In this document: positions 1 to 8,731 of the stretch, one piece after another
Numbering within the stretch: position 1 is the first letter of the stretch
Layout: each line of letters starts with the position of its first letter
Assembly (NCBI RefSeq): GCF_001583695.1
Contig: NZ_LOBC01000061.1
Location: forward strand, 169,516-233,515
Direction: 5' to 3'
Source: Bacillus wiedmannii
GTDB taxonomy: Bacteria; Bacillota; Bacilli; Bacillales; Bacillaceae_G
Length of the DNA stretch: 64,000 bases
Notes under the pieces: generated by a model
Database searches by the model: none
Told to the model about the DNA's origin: nothing
Seen by the model: only the letters and a program-made list of their open reading frames with translations
Translations under genes and position numbers: made by a program

Positions 1-1
1 T

Positions 2-1240
2 ATTAAAAGGGGAACAGCCTTATACGTCGGAGCGGTTTTAGGATCGGGAATTCTTATATTACCTGGTATGACAGCGAGTATAGCAGAAGGGAATGCGATT
101 GTTTCTTGGCTTGTTATGATATCCCTTAGTATTCCACTTGTATTCACATTCGCTTTTTTATCGATTGAGCATCCAAATACGGGTGGAATTGCTACTTTTT
201 CAGAAAAAGCTTTCGGTAAAAATATTGGTGCTATTATAGGTTGGTGTTTTTTTATTGCGGGTAGCGTTGGGCAAATCGTTGTCTCAATGACTGGTGGAAT
301 GTATATAGTGAAAGTGTTTGCTTTATCATCATATTTTTCTTATGTTATAGCGTTTATTATTTTAAGTATTTCAATAGGTTTCAATTTATACGGGTTAAAA
401 ATGAGTGGATTGTTTCAAATATGTATTGGTGTATTAACGTTCTTTATTTTAATCGTAACAATTATTAGTGCACTACCTTATATTGAAATGAAAAATATAA
501 ATGTACATATTTCTATGCAAGAAATAAATCCGATTTTAGATGCATCTTTATTAATTTTTTGGTCTTTTTTCGGCTGGGAAGCCATTGCAAGTTTGGCTCC
601 AGAATTTAAAACACCTAGAAAAAGAAATATTATTTTATCTACGGGATTTGCGATCGTTATTATTGGAGTTTTATATATTGGTATTGCATTATCAGTAATT
701 GGAACGAAATCTTATCATATAAATACTGATAATACGACAGCTCTCGTGCTTGTAATCAAGCAAACATTAGGCGGCAAATTTTCATGGATAATTGGATTTG
801 TAGCTTTTATCATTTGTTTAGGGACGACAAATGCATTTATCGCAAGTATGGGGCGCCTAGGTTATTCACTAGGAAAAGAAGAAGTTGCACCGCATTATTT
901 AGCACATATTAATAAAAAAAGAGAAACACCAACAAATGCAGTAAAAGTTGTAGGTTGTATTGCAATAATAGGTTTGTTAATAAGTTTCGTTTTCCATATT
1001 AGTATAGATAAAATTGTTTTAATACCGAATTCGTTAGGGATTGTTACATACATAGTAGGTACTGCTTCTGGAATGAAATTAATAAAGAATAGGTTAGGTA
1101 AAATTTTTTCTATAGTAGCTTTTACATGTTGTATAGTAGTTTATCCTTTTATTGGAGGAGTAATACTGATTCCAGTAGCCGTAGCATTAATATGTTTATG
1201 TTATGTGCGTTTCAGTAGCAGAAGAAAAGAATATAAATAA
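2..1240 (+). CDS. APC-family amino acid permease (YjeH-like), 5' end outside window
   Basis: The reading frame is open from base 2 and runs into the first visible ATG at 68, so the gene starts upstream of the window and 68 is not its start. The first visible residues (ALYVGAVLGSGILILPG) form the glycine-rich first membrane segment typical of APC-superfamily permeases. About eleven hydrophobic segments follow, and the protein ends with a short basic tail (SSRRKEYK). The WSFFGWEAIASLAPEFKTPRK stretch and overall pattern resemble the E. coli YjeH branch, which exports methionine and branched-chain amino acids. Substrate and direction of transport are inference. No U-tailed hairpin was found directly after the stop. 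Confidence 0.85.
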   Translation: MKRGTALYVGAVLGSGILILPGMTASIAEGNAIVSWLVMISLSIPLVFTFAFLSIEHPNTGGIATFSEKAFGKNIGAIIGWCFFIAGSVGQIVVSMTGGMYIVKVFALSSYFSYVIAFIILSISIGFNLYGLKMSGLFQICIGVLTFFILIVTIISALPYIEMKNINVHISMQEINPILDASLLIFWSFFGWEAIASLAPEFKTPRKRNIILSTGFAIVIIGVLYIGIALSVIGTKSYHINTDNTTALVLVIKQTLGGKFSWIIGFVAFIICLGTTNAFIASMGRLGYSLGKEEVAPHYLAHINKKRETPTNAVKVVGCIAIIGLLISFVFHISIDKIVLIPNSLGIVTYIVGTASGMKLIKNRLGKIFSIVAFTCCIVVYPFIGGVILIPVAVALICLCYVRFSSRRKEYK

Positions 1241-1356
1241 GAATGTGTTTGTATAAATCGAAATATTTAAAGATATTAAAATTTTTACATTTCGTTTATA
1301 ATTGTGTGGGGAGAAACATCTGTAACTATTTGTAAAAATAGGAGGCGGCTATAAAA

Positions 1357-2947
1357 GTGAATGAAATTGCTAAGTGGGATTTAGATCGATTGTATCCGAT
1401 TGAGAATATTTTAACTCCAATATTGGGGCTGAAAGAACAATATTATGCGACAAAAGATGTAGCGATTCTTTCAAAACTTATACAAGCTATTGAAAAAGCA
1501 GAATACTTTTTGTATTGCCGATCAGCTGAAGAAAGTGTTTCATCTGATCTTACCATATTGACTGCTACAGTAAAAAATCTGAAAAGAGAAGTGCAGCAAG
1601 TAATACAAAAAAGTGAAGTGGAAACTTCCGATAATATTAATACTAGGTTAATAAAAGATGAACTTAACGCATGGGAAAATATGTACATACAATTAAGGAA
1701 TAAAATAGAAATAGAGCACGATAATAAGCACTTATCATTTGGCCAAGCAAATAATATTGCAATGAATAGTGATAATGAAAAGGAAAGATTAGAAGTATTC
1801 GAGTTATTAACAAGTGCCTTACATAAGGAAAAAGAAATCTTCGCTACTGTCTTAAATCAATTAGGGAGATTACGCAATACAAAGAGTAATGAATTAGAAG
1901 ATAGAGTGATTTTAACTCAATCTCTACATGCGAATGGTATTTCTGAAACTGTATTATTACAAATGTGGAATGCGACAGAAGAAAATCTTGATACATTTAG
2001 TAAGTGCTTTAAACGTGTATAAGAAGGGGGAATCTTCAATTACATGGCATGAACTTATGACAGTAAAAGAAAATAATGAGGTTAATATCCCTTTTTCAGT
2101 AGCACTTCAAAGCATATACGATGCGTTTGAAAATATAGATAAAGAATTAGCAGAATTTGCACGGAATGCAATAGAGAATGGATGGGTAGATGCGGAACCG
2201 AGAGAGAATAAACCACCAGGTGGCTTTTGTGCTCCTTTCTTCGGTGAAAAAGAATCACGGATCTCTATGCGTTATGACGGAAGTATTGATAGTGTAAGAG
2301 TACTTGCACACGAACTAGGACATGCTTGGCACTTTTATAATATGAGTTTTGAGCAATCTACTTCTTTTTTAGATGATTATTTGCCAATGAGTACGGCTGA
2401 ATCGGCGTCTATATTCTTTGAAACCGTGCTTATAAACTATCTAATTCAAACAACAGATAGTATAGATATGAAAAAGTCATTGCTTAGTTGGAAAATAAGA
2501 AACTGTTTTAATTATGTAATGGCAATTCGAGCATCATTTGAATTTGAGAAGAATTTTTATGAAAAATGTAAAGAAGGTCCTTTAAGTGCTGATGAAATCG
2601 AGAAATTATCTATAGTAGCGCAAGAAAAAGCATACGGGAATGCATTATTAGAATATCAGCCGTTTGTTTGGATGAAATATGTTCAGTTTTATATAGCAGA
2701 TGTTCCTTTTTATAATTATCCATACACATTTGGCTATTTAGCTAGTTTTAGTTTATTAGAAATAGCTCAAGAAAGTAAAAGTACTTTTCATTCGAAATAT
2801 AAGGAGTTTTTACGAGAAACAGGAAAAGCTTCAGTGGAAGAGCTTATGAAAAAACATTTTGAAATAGATATAACAAGCTATTCGTTCTGGAATAAAGCTT
2901 TTAGACAAATTTCTAAAGATGTTGATGAATATTTGCAATTGATGTAA
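1357..2947 (+). pseudogene. M3-family oligoendopeptidase (PepF-like), frameshifted
   Basis: Two overlapping frames together make one M3 zinc oligopeptidase of about 530 codons. It begins at GTG 1357 behind GGAGGCGG (1341-1348) and stops at TAA 2020-2022. The homologous text continues in the +1 frame as VYKKGESSITWHEL up to 2947. The zinc motif HELGHAWHF lies in the second half. The break falls at TTTAAACGTGTATAAG (2008-2023). It could be one extra base, or loss of a TA pair from an ancestral GTATATAAG, which would read RVYKKG. An intact paralogue lies at 44702-46348. Seen: the frame break and motif. Inferred: inactivation. A sequencing error is possible, since the downstream frame shows no further damage. 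It is first in a probable operon with the kinase 30 bases downstream. Confidence 0.85.
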
Positions 2948-2977
2948 GGAACGCCACGTAAAGGAAGGATAAGTAAG

Positions 2978-3976
2978 ATGATTGATCCATTATGTAATAA
3001 AAAAGCTGCAATGATTTTTCAAGAGCTGAAGGTGGAGTGTGAATTTTTATTTAAGTTTAAAATTCGAAATGCAATACCTATTCATCGTGGTTGGCTAAAT
3101 TTAAAGTGGAAACTCGAAACGGATGCAGGATCTTTTGTATTAAAGCAATATAATAAAGAACGATACAAAATGTATAACCCAGAAATTTTACTACAAGCAT
3201 TACAACAACAGCAAAGATTACATAATAATGGTGTAAGTTGTCCAAAGCTCCTAACTTATAAAAATAATGTAATGCATACATCAAAAAATAATGAAAGATT
3301 TATAGTTTTAGAACATAAAGAAGGTAATCTAATTTCACCAGGAAAATTGAATGAAAAGGAAATCTACTCTCTTGGTAAGACAATAGGTCAAATGCATGAT
3401 TTGTTAAATGATGGCTCTTTAATAGAAGGAGAAAAACCTAAATTTGTTCCGCCTACTAAAGAGGAAAGGTTGAAACATTGGGAAGATAAAAGGAGAGAAG
3501 CAGAACAGCTAGGAAAAGAACATATTCTCTACCATATAAAATTACAGCAAGAAGCAACACAATTAGTAAATATAGGTCAATTTTATAGTAGTAAAAGAGG
3601 ATGGGTGCACCGTGATCTATGGGTAGATAATTTCTTATTCCATAACAATGAAGTCTCAGCAATTCTAGATTTTGATCGTATGGATTATGATTATGTAGAG
3701 TTGGATATTGGGCGTGCGATTATATCTTGTGCCTTACATGATGGAGTATTAAATAAGAGTCTAGTTGCATCATTTTTAGCGGGATACCGTAATAAATTAG
3801 ACTTTCCAGTAGGGAGTATTGTTCGGACAATTCAAATGCTTTGGTATATGGAGAGTACATGGTGGATTCATGCCAACATGGATCAGCATAGTGTACCACC
3901 TTCACGCTTTGCGGATGAAATGAATTGGATAGCTGAAAATTACGGTGCCTTACATAATATATTGGCAGATTTATAA
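2978..3976 (+). CDS. APH-fold small-molecule kinase (phosphotransferase family)
   Basis: The protein has 332 residues and the aminoglycoside-phosphotransferase/choline-kinase fold. The Brenner motif HRDLWVDNF is at residues 211-219 (catalytic Asp213, Asn218), the metal-binding DFD at 231-233, and a probable ATP-contact lysine at Lys56 (FVLKQYN). The start is ATG 2978 behind AAGGAAGGA. It sits between the M3 peptidase (30-base gap) and the nucleosidase-HAD fusion (20-base gap), so all three are probably cotranscribed. In this family such kinases phosphorylate antibiotics, choline, homoserine or methylthioribose. The neighbouring MTA/SAH-type nucleosidase favours a sugar released from a nucleoside, but that is inference. 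There is no reason in the sequence to call it a resistance gene. Confidence 0.8.
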   Translation: MIDPLCNKKAAMIFQELKVECEFLFKFKIRNAIPIHRGWLNLKWKLETDAGSFVLKQYNKERYKMYNPEILLQALQQQQRLHNNGVSCPKLLTYKNNVMHTSKNNERFIVLEHKEGNLISPGKLNEKEIYSLGKTIGQMHDLLNDGSLIEGEKPKFVPPTKEERLKHWEDKRREAEQLGKEHILYHIKLQQEATQLVNIGQFYSSKRGWVHRDLWVDNFLFHNNEVSAILDFDRMDYDYVELDIGRAIISCALHDGVLNKSLVASFLAGYRNKLDFPVGSIVRTIQMLWYMESTWWIHANMDQHSVPPSRFADEMNWIAENYGALHNILADL

Positions 3977-3996
3977 GAAAAAAGGAGACTACATTC

Positions 3997-5388
3997 ATGA
4001 ACAGAATCGGCATTATCGGAGCAATGCAAATTGAAATAGACTTACTTTTAGAAAAACTAGCTATACAAGAGGAACAGACGATTGCGGGAATGCCTTTTTA
4101 CATTGGCGAATTCATGGGAACTGAAGTGATTATTACAAGATGTGGTGTAGGAAAAGTAAATGCAGCCGCATGTACGCAAATATTAATTCATAAATTTGAT
4201 GTAGATGCTATCATCAATACGGGTGTTGCTGGTGGGTTACATCCAGATGTAAAAGTTGGTGATATCGTTATTTCAACGGATGTTACCCATCATGATGTAA
4301 GTAAAACTCAAATGAAAAACTTATTCCCGTTCCAAGAAGAATTTATCGCAAGTAAGAAATTAATAGAGTTAGCAAGTACAGCATGCAATAGTAGTAGTTT
4401 ACATATGGAGATTCATGAAGGAAGAATCGTCAGCGGTGAATGTTTTGTTGAAGACTCAAAACTAAAAGCGAAATTAATAGACGAATATGCACCGCTTTGT
4501 ACAGAAATGGAAGGTGCAGCAATTGGACATGTTGCCTACATAAATGATATACCGTTTCTCGTTATACGATGTATTTCTGACAGTGCAGACGATGAAGCGC
4601 AAGTTTCCTATGATGACTTCGCGAAAACTGCCGCAAATTATTGTTCAGAAATTATCGTGGAGATGCTGAAAAATATATCGAGTAATACTTATAGTTCAAA
4701 AGGAGAGAATGGAATGTTACATGCATTAATTTTTGATATGGACGGAACGTTATTTCAAACAGATAAAATTTTAGAATTATCGTTAGATGATACATTTGAT
4801 CACTTAAGATCACTACAATTATGGGATACGGTAACGCCTATTGATAAATACCGTGAAATTATGGGTGTGCCTTTACCGAAAGTTTGGGAAGCTTTATTAC
4901 CGAATCATTCTCTTGAAGTAAGAGAACAAACTGATGCATATTTTTTAGAAAGATTAATTGAAAACATTAAGAGCGGAAAAGGTGCTTTATATCCGAACGT
5001 AAAAGAAGTTTTTACATACATAAAAAAAAATAATTGTTCAATATATATTGCTAGTAATGGTTTAACTGAATATTTACGAGCGATCGTATATTATTATTCT
5101 TTAGACCAGTGGGTTACTGAAACATTTAGTATTGAACAAATAAACTCTCTTAATAAAAGTGACTTAGTAAAAAGTATTTTGAACAAATATGAGATAAAAG
5201 AAGCAGCGGTAGTTGGGGACCGTTTATCTGATATAAACGCAGCTAAAGATAATGGCTTGATTGCGATTGGATGTAATTTTGATTTTGCACAAGAAGATGA
5301 ACTTGCTCAGGCAGATATAGTAATAGATGATTTAATGGAGTTAAAGGGAATATTGTCTGAAGTGAAGAATACGCACGCTACGAGTTGA
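3997..5388 (+). CDS. MTA/SAH nucleosidase fused to HAD-family phosphatase
   Basis: A 463-residue two-domain protein. Residues 1-231 are a 5'-methylthioadenosine/S-adenosylhomocysteine nucleosidase: GIIGAMQIE carries the N-terminal acid (Glu13), EMEGAAIGHVAY the substrate glutamate, and RCISDSADD the catalytic aspartate. Residues 243-463 are a HAD hydrolase: motif I FDMDGT, motif II YIASNG, a lysine in SLNKSDL, and motif IV GDRLSD. The first domain cleaves adenine from MTA, SAH or 5'-deoxyadenosine; the second probably dephosphorylates a small phosphate ester. An excellent ribosome site (AAGGAG, 4700-4705) precedes the in-frame ATG 4714 (Met240), exactly where a free HAD protein would begin, so a second shorter product is possible. 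It is the last gene of the 1357-5388 run and is followed by a terminator. Confidence 0.87.
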   Translation: MNRIGIIGAMQIEIDLLLEKLAIQEEQTIAGMPFYIGEFMGTEVIITRCGVGKVNAAACTQILIHKFDVDAIINTGVAGGLHPDVKVGDIVISTDVTHHDVSKTQMKNLFPFQEEFIASKKLIELASTACNSSSLHMEIHEGRIVSGECFVEDSKLKAKLIDEYAPLCTEMEGAAIGHVAYINDIPFLVIRCISDSADDEAQVSYDDFAKTAANYCSEIIVEMLKNISSNTYSSKGENGMLHALIFDMDGTLFQTDKILELSLDDTFDHLRSLQLWDTVTPIDKYREIMGVPLPKVWEALLPNHSLEVREQTDAYFLERLIENIKSGKGALYPNVKEVFTYIKKNNCSIYIASNGLTEYLRAIVYYYSLDQWVTETFSIEQINSLNKSDLVKSILNKYEIKEAAVVGDRLSDINAAKDNGLIAIGCNFDFAQEDELAQADIVIDDLMELKGILSEVKNTHATS

Positions 5389-5403
5389 ATAAGGTAACAA
5401 TCA

Positions 5404-5441
5404 TAAAAATGCTCAGAATAAATGATTCTAGAGCATTTTTA
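5404..5441 (+). terminator. Rho-independent terminator after the nucleosidase-HAD gene
   Basis: The arms AAAAATGCTC (5405-5414) and GAGCATTTTT (5431-5440) pair. The stem extends inward through AGAAT/ATTCT with a one-base bulge, and ends in a T run. Confidence 0.85.
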
Positions 5442-5469
5442 TGTATTTTCAAATTAAGGGGGAAATCAC

Positions 5470-5919
5470 TTGAAAGAAAAGCATATTCAACAAATTGAAG
5501 ATTTAATGATATACGAACACGATTATCTTGTTCAAGAAAGCAAAGAAGAAGGATTTAATTTCTTAATAAAACTAAAAAGTGAATATGAAAATAAAATAAA
5601 CATATTTAATAAAACTGGAGAATGTTTATATGGTATTTTTCAAGGGGAAAAGTTAATTGGAATAGGAGGGCTAAACAAAGATCCATATACAGAAAACAAT
5701 AAGATTGGCCGATTAAGGAGATTTTATATTTCAAAGAACTATCGTCGTAAAGGGCTAGGGAACTTGTTATTAAACCGATTATTATTACATGCAGAAAAGT
5801 ATTTTAAAGTGGTTGTTTTACATACAGATACGAAACAAGGTGATGTGTTTTATAATGCAAATGGATTTGTGAAGGGGGAAGTATATAAAGGATCTAGTCA
5901 TTATAAAGTATTATATTAG
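5470..5919 (+). CDS. GNAT-family N-acetyltransferase
   Basis: A 149-residue GNAT protein. It starts at TTG 5470 behind AAGGGGGA; no better in-frame ATG exists nearby. The acetyl-CoA pyrophosphate loop is visible as RRKGLGNLLL (about residues 96-105), preceded by the beta-4 strand IGRLRRFYIS and followed by the late GFVKGEVYKG segment. The acceptor cannot be read from sequence. It stands alone, flanked by its own terminators on both sides, so it is probably transcribed as a single gene. Confidence 0.85.
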   Translation: MKEKHIQQIEDLMIYEHDYLVQESKEEGFNFLIKLKSEYENKINIFNKTGECLYGIFQGEKLIGIGGLNKDPYTENNKIGRLRRFYISKNYRRKGLGNLLLNRLLLHAEKYFKVVVLHTDTKQGDVFYNANGFVKGEVYKGSSHYKVLY

Positions 5920-5920
5920 T

Positions 5921-5968
5921 AAAAAAGAGACCTCAGCTTCGAAAAATAAGCTTATGAAGTCTCTTTTT
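5921..5968. terminator. Bidirectional terminator between convergent genes
   Basis: The arms AAAAAGAGAC (5922-5931) and GTCTCTTTTT (5959-5968) pair, with A runs on the left and T runs on the right. It lies between the stops of the convergent GNAT gene and the 5978-6394 gene and can serve both. Confidence 0.85.
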
Positions 5969-5977
5969 GATAATCAA

Positions 5978-6394
5978 TTATGTTTTAACATTCATTTCTT
6001 TCAATAACCCCTTCGGATCACCTTTCACATAATAAAAATGCGGATTATTTTCATCATCGTAAAGCATAATATAAGGTTTTTGATTAAGCGGGAGGAGAAT
6101 AAGTACTTCATCAATTGTTGTATGTAACCATTGATTTGTAATAGAAATTGGTTTAGATAATGGGATTTTTATCATGTGACCATCTTTTGGAACGACGTTT
6201 AAGTTTTTGAATGGGCCAGTAATGGATTTAGCGTATTGAACAGCTTCTTTTTGAATAGCTGGATCTAAAGATTGTTTTTGAACGACCATTTCTTTTTGAC
6301 AATCAAACACTTCAATTTGTTGATTTGTATTTGCGAACACATTTGTTGATAATAAGAAACAAAGAAGAGTAATGACCCCGATTTTTTTAATCAT
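5978..6394 (-). CDS. Small secreted protein of unknown function
   Basis: A 138-residue protein beginning MIKKIGVITLLCFLLSTNVFA, a clear Sec signal peptide with cleavage after VFA. The open frame extends to 6502, but the true start is ATG 6394, which has a GAGGTG ribosome site seven bases upstream; the longer version would bury the signal peptide. The mature part is about 115 residues, has no membrane segment and no motif I can name, and contains the unusual run YIMLYDDENNPHFYYVKGD. It is divergent from the two-component operon (122-base gap), so it could be a target or sensor partner. That link rests on position only. Confidence 0.75.
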   Translation of the reverse strand: MIKKIGVITLLCFLLSTNVFANTNQQIEVFDCQKEMVVQKQSLDPAIQKEAVQYAKSITGPFKNLNVVPKDGHMIKIPLSKPISITNQWLHTTIDEVLILLPLNQKPYIMLYDDENNPHFYYVKGDPKGLLKEMNVKT

Positions 6395-6515
6395 AATACA
6401 ACACCTCGTTTTTACTATACCCTTAAAACGTTCAAATATTTTTCTGTCACATTGATGTAACAAAGAAGTTGTATAATACAATTGGTTTTTGTTTAATAGC
6501 AATGGAGGATAATGT

Positions 6516-7163
6516 ATGAGAGTATTAATAGCAGATGATGAACAAGATATGTTAAGGATTTTAAAGGCTTATTTCGAGAAAGAAGGCTTCGAAGTTTTAT
6601 TAGCAAAAGATGGAGAAGAAGCACTTCAAATATTTTATGATGAAAAAGTTGATTTAGCTGTTTTAGATTGGATGATGCCGAAACATAGTGGTATTACTGT
6701 CTGTCAGGAAATAAAAAAGAATTCAAGCGTAAAAGTGTTAATGCTTACAGCGAAAAGTGAAAGTGAAGATGAATTAGCAGCACTTCAAAGTGGCGCAGAT
6801 GAATATGTAAAAAAACCATTTCATCCAGGCGTATTAATAACTAGAGCGAAAAAACTTATACAGCATGATGATGTCATTCAAATTCAAGATTTGAAAATAG
6901 ATTTCACTAAAAATAAAGTTTATAAAAATGACAAAGAGTTAGATATTACAAAAACAGAGTTAGAATTGATAAAGTGTTTTTTAAATCATAAAGGCATGAT
7001 TTTAACTCGAAAAAAATTGTTAGATATCGTATGGGGATTTGACTATTTCGGAGAAGAGCGAACTGTTGATACACATGTAAGAAGATTACGTAAAAAAGTA
7101 GGAGAAAATATTATAAAGACGCATCGTGGTTTAGGATATAGTTTGGAGGAGCAGAGTGAATAA
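6516..7163 (+). CDS. OmpR/PhoB-family response regulator
   Basis: A 215-residue regulator. The receiver domain (1-115) has the acidic pocket DDE at 7-9, the phosphoacceptor Asp51 in VLDWMMP, the switch Thr in MLTAKS and Lys in VKKPF. The C-terminal winged helix (about 125-212) carries the typical LTRKKLLDIVWG and VDTHVRRLRKKVG helices. It starts at ATG 6516 behind AATGGAGGA. Its stop overlaps the histidine kinase start by eight bases, which implies translational coupling. The target genes are unknown; the divergent secreted protein and the downstream peptidase gene are candidates by position. Confidence 0.92.
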   Translation: MRVLIADDEQDMLRILKAYFEKEGFEVLLAKDGEEALQIFYDEKVDLAVLDWMMPKHSGITVCQEIKKNSSVKVLMLTAKSESEDELAALQSGADEYVKKPFHPGVLITRAKKLIQHDDVIQIQDLKIDFTKNKVYKNDKELDITKTELELIKCFLNHKGMILTRKKLLDIVWGFDYFGEERTVDTHVRRLRKKVGENIIKTHRGLGYSLEEQSE

Positions 7164-8532
7164 ACTTGGAAAAAAGCTATTTCTCAGCATTTCTTTAACT
7201 GTTATTCTTATTTTTACAATCTCTTTATTATTAATTAACTATCTTTTACCGAAATATAATATTTACAAAACGCGAGAAAGTTTAGAAGGTATTACAGCAC
7301 AAATACAGTCCATACCGAGCAAACAACTGGATGAAGCAATTACTAGCATTGAAAATAAAGGAAATGTTACGATTGCGTATACATCAATTAACAATTCGGA
7401 AGATCGAATTAATGATGAGTTACGTATGCAACTTATAAGGAAAAGGGTTGCCCTTAATAAACTTTGGATTACAAAAGAAGAAGTAATGAAAGTAAAGAAC
7501 TTCGGGCAAGCGAATAAAATATATGATCAAGAAAAGATTAAATCTAGTTTTTTTGTGAAATACATTGCGAAAGACGATATGTTAATTTTAGTAGGAGTTT
7601 CGATCGCAAATTCTAATGAAATAATAAAAACGTTAAATTCATTTTATTTTTACATTTTTGGCATTACGATTTTTCTCATTATCGTACTTGTATGGATACT
7701 TTCAACGACAATCACCAGACCATTGAAAGAATTAAGTAATGTTGCAGAAGATATTTCAAATTTGAAATTTGAACGAGCGAAAGTGAAAACAAATGATGAA
7801 ATAGGGGACTTAGCTAATAGTATTAATATCATGAGTGAAAAACTAAATGAAGCGCATGAAGATTTAACAGATCGAAATGAACATTTAAAACGATTTATGG
7901 GTGATGTGACGCATGAATTAAAGACTCCAATCGCATTAGTGAAAGCATATTCTATGGGAATAAAAGATGGTTTAGATGATGGTACATACATAGATACAAT
8001 CATTAAACAAACTGATCACATTTCAAACCTAATTGAAGAGTTATTACGATTTTCTAAACTAGAAAGAGATGTTTTACAAAAAGAAGAATTCGATATTAAA
8101 TCACTAGTCCAAAGTATATTAGATAAGCATAAGATTGAACTGGAATCGAAAGAAATCAATTTGCAAGTGAACTATAATGTTAGCGATGTAGTGGTTAATG
8201 CTGATATAAATAAAATGAAAATGGTGTTTCAAAATTTAATATCTAATGCGATAAAATATACAGCAAATCAAAATATAAAAATTACTTTAGAAGATAGAAA
8301 TGAAAATATATATTTTCAAATTCAAAATGGTATGAATGCTGAACAAATGAAAGATATCGATAAAATTTGGGAACCTTTTTACGTCTTAGAATCTTCTCGT
8401 AGTAAAGACCATTCTGGTACAGGACTAGGTCTAGCGATAGTGAAAAGTATTTTAGAAAGACATGGTTTTGATTATGGAGTCTCTACAATAGAGGGAGATA
8501 TACGATTTTATATTAATATGAAGAATGACTAA
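7156..8532 (+). CDS. Membrane sensor histidine kinase
   Basis: A 458-residue kinase starting at GTG 7156 inside the end of the response-regulator gene. Membrane segments are at about 8-28 and 160-182, flanking an extracytoplasmic domain of about 130 residues. A HAMP domain follows (TRPLKELSNVAEDI), then HisKA with the phosphoacceptor in VTHELKTP, and HATPase_c with N box NLISNAIKYT and G2 box GTGLGLAIVK. All catalytic blocks look intact. The ligand is unknown and the extracellular domain shows no family signature I recognise. Confidence 0.92.
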   Translation: MNKLGKKLFLSISLTVILIFTISLLLINYLLPKYNIYKTRESLEGITAQIQSIPSKQLDEAITSIENKGNVTIAYTSINNSEDRINDELRMQLIRKRVALNKLWITKEEVMKVKNFGQANKIYDQEKIKSSFFVKYIAKDDMLILVGVSIANSNEIIKTLNSFYFYIFGITIFLIIVLVWILSTTITRPLKELSNVAEDISNLKFERAKVKTNDEIGDLANSINIMSEKLNEAHEDLTDRNEHLKRFMGDVTHELKTPIALVKAYSMGIKDGLDDGTYIDTIIKQTDHISNLIEELLRFSKLERDVLQKEEFDIKSLVQSILDKHKIELESKEINLQVNYNVSDVVVNADINKMKMVFQNLISNAIKYTANQNIKITLEDRNENIYFQIQNGMNAEQMKDIDKIWEPFYVLESSRSKDHSGTGLGLAIVKSILERHGFDYGVSTIEGDIRFYINMKND

Positions 8533-8542
8533 TTCGAAACTA

Positions 8543-8578
8543 TAAAAAGCATCGTCTATTATTAGGCGATGTTTTTTT
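8543..8578 (+). terminator. Terminator after the two-component operon
   Basis: The arms GCATCGTCTA and TAGGCGATGT pair with one G-T wobble. A tract precedes and a seven-T run follows. Confidence 0.8.
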
Positions 8579-8731
8579 GATTATATGAGAGTAGTAAATC
8601 AGAATATATAACCTCGAAAGCTCGTTTGAAGAGTGTTGTACAAATTTTTCAAGTTGTTGCGTAAAATATAAACTGAATTTTCTGTAATTTTAGTGTATAG
8701 TAAAAGGAGAAATATATGGGGAGGGAAGGGT

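Noticed and set aside
2008-2016. TTTAAAC heptamer at the M3 frame break as a programmed -1 frameshift site
   Set aside because: In the upstream frame the codons are TTT AAA CGT, and the continuing protein is in the +1 frame, so the classic -1 slippage does not fit.
2978-3976. Aminoglycoside resistance gene
   Set aside because: Only the general APH fold is shared; the neighbourhood points to metabolism and no resistance subfamily motif is evident.
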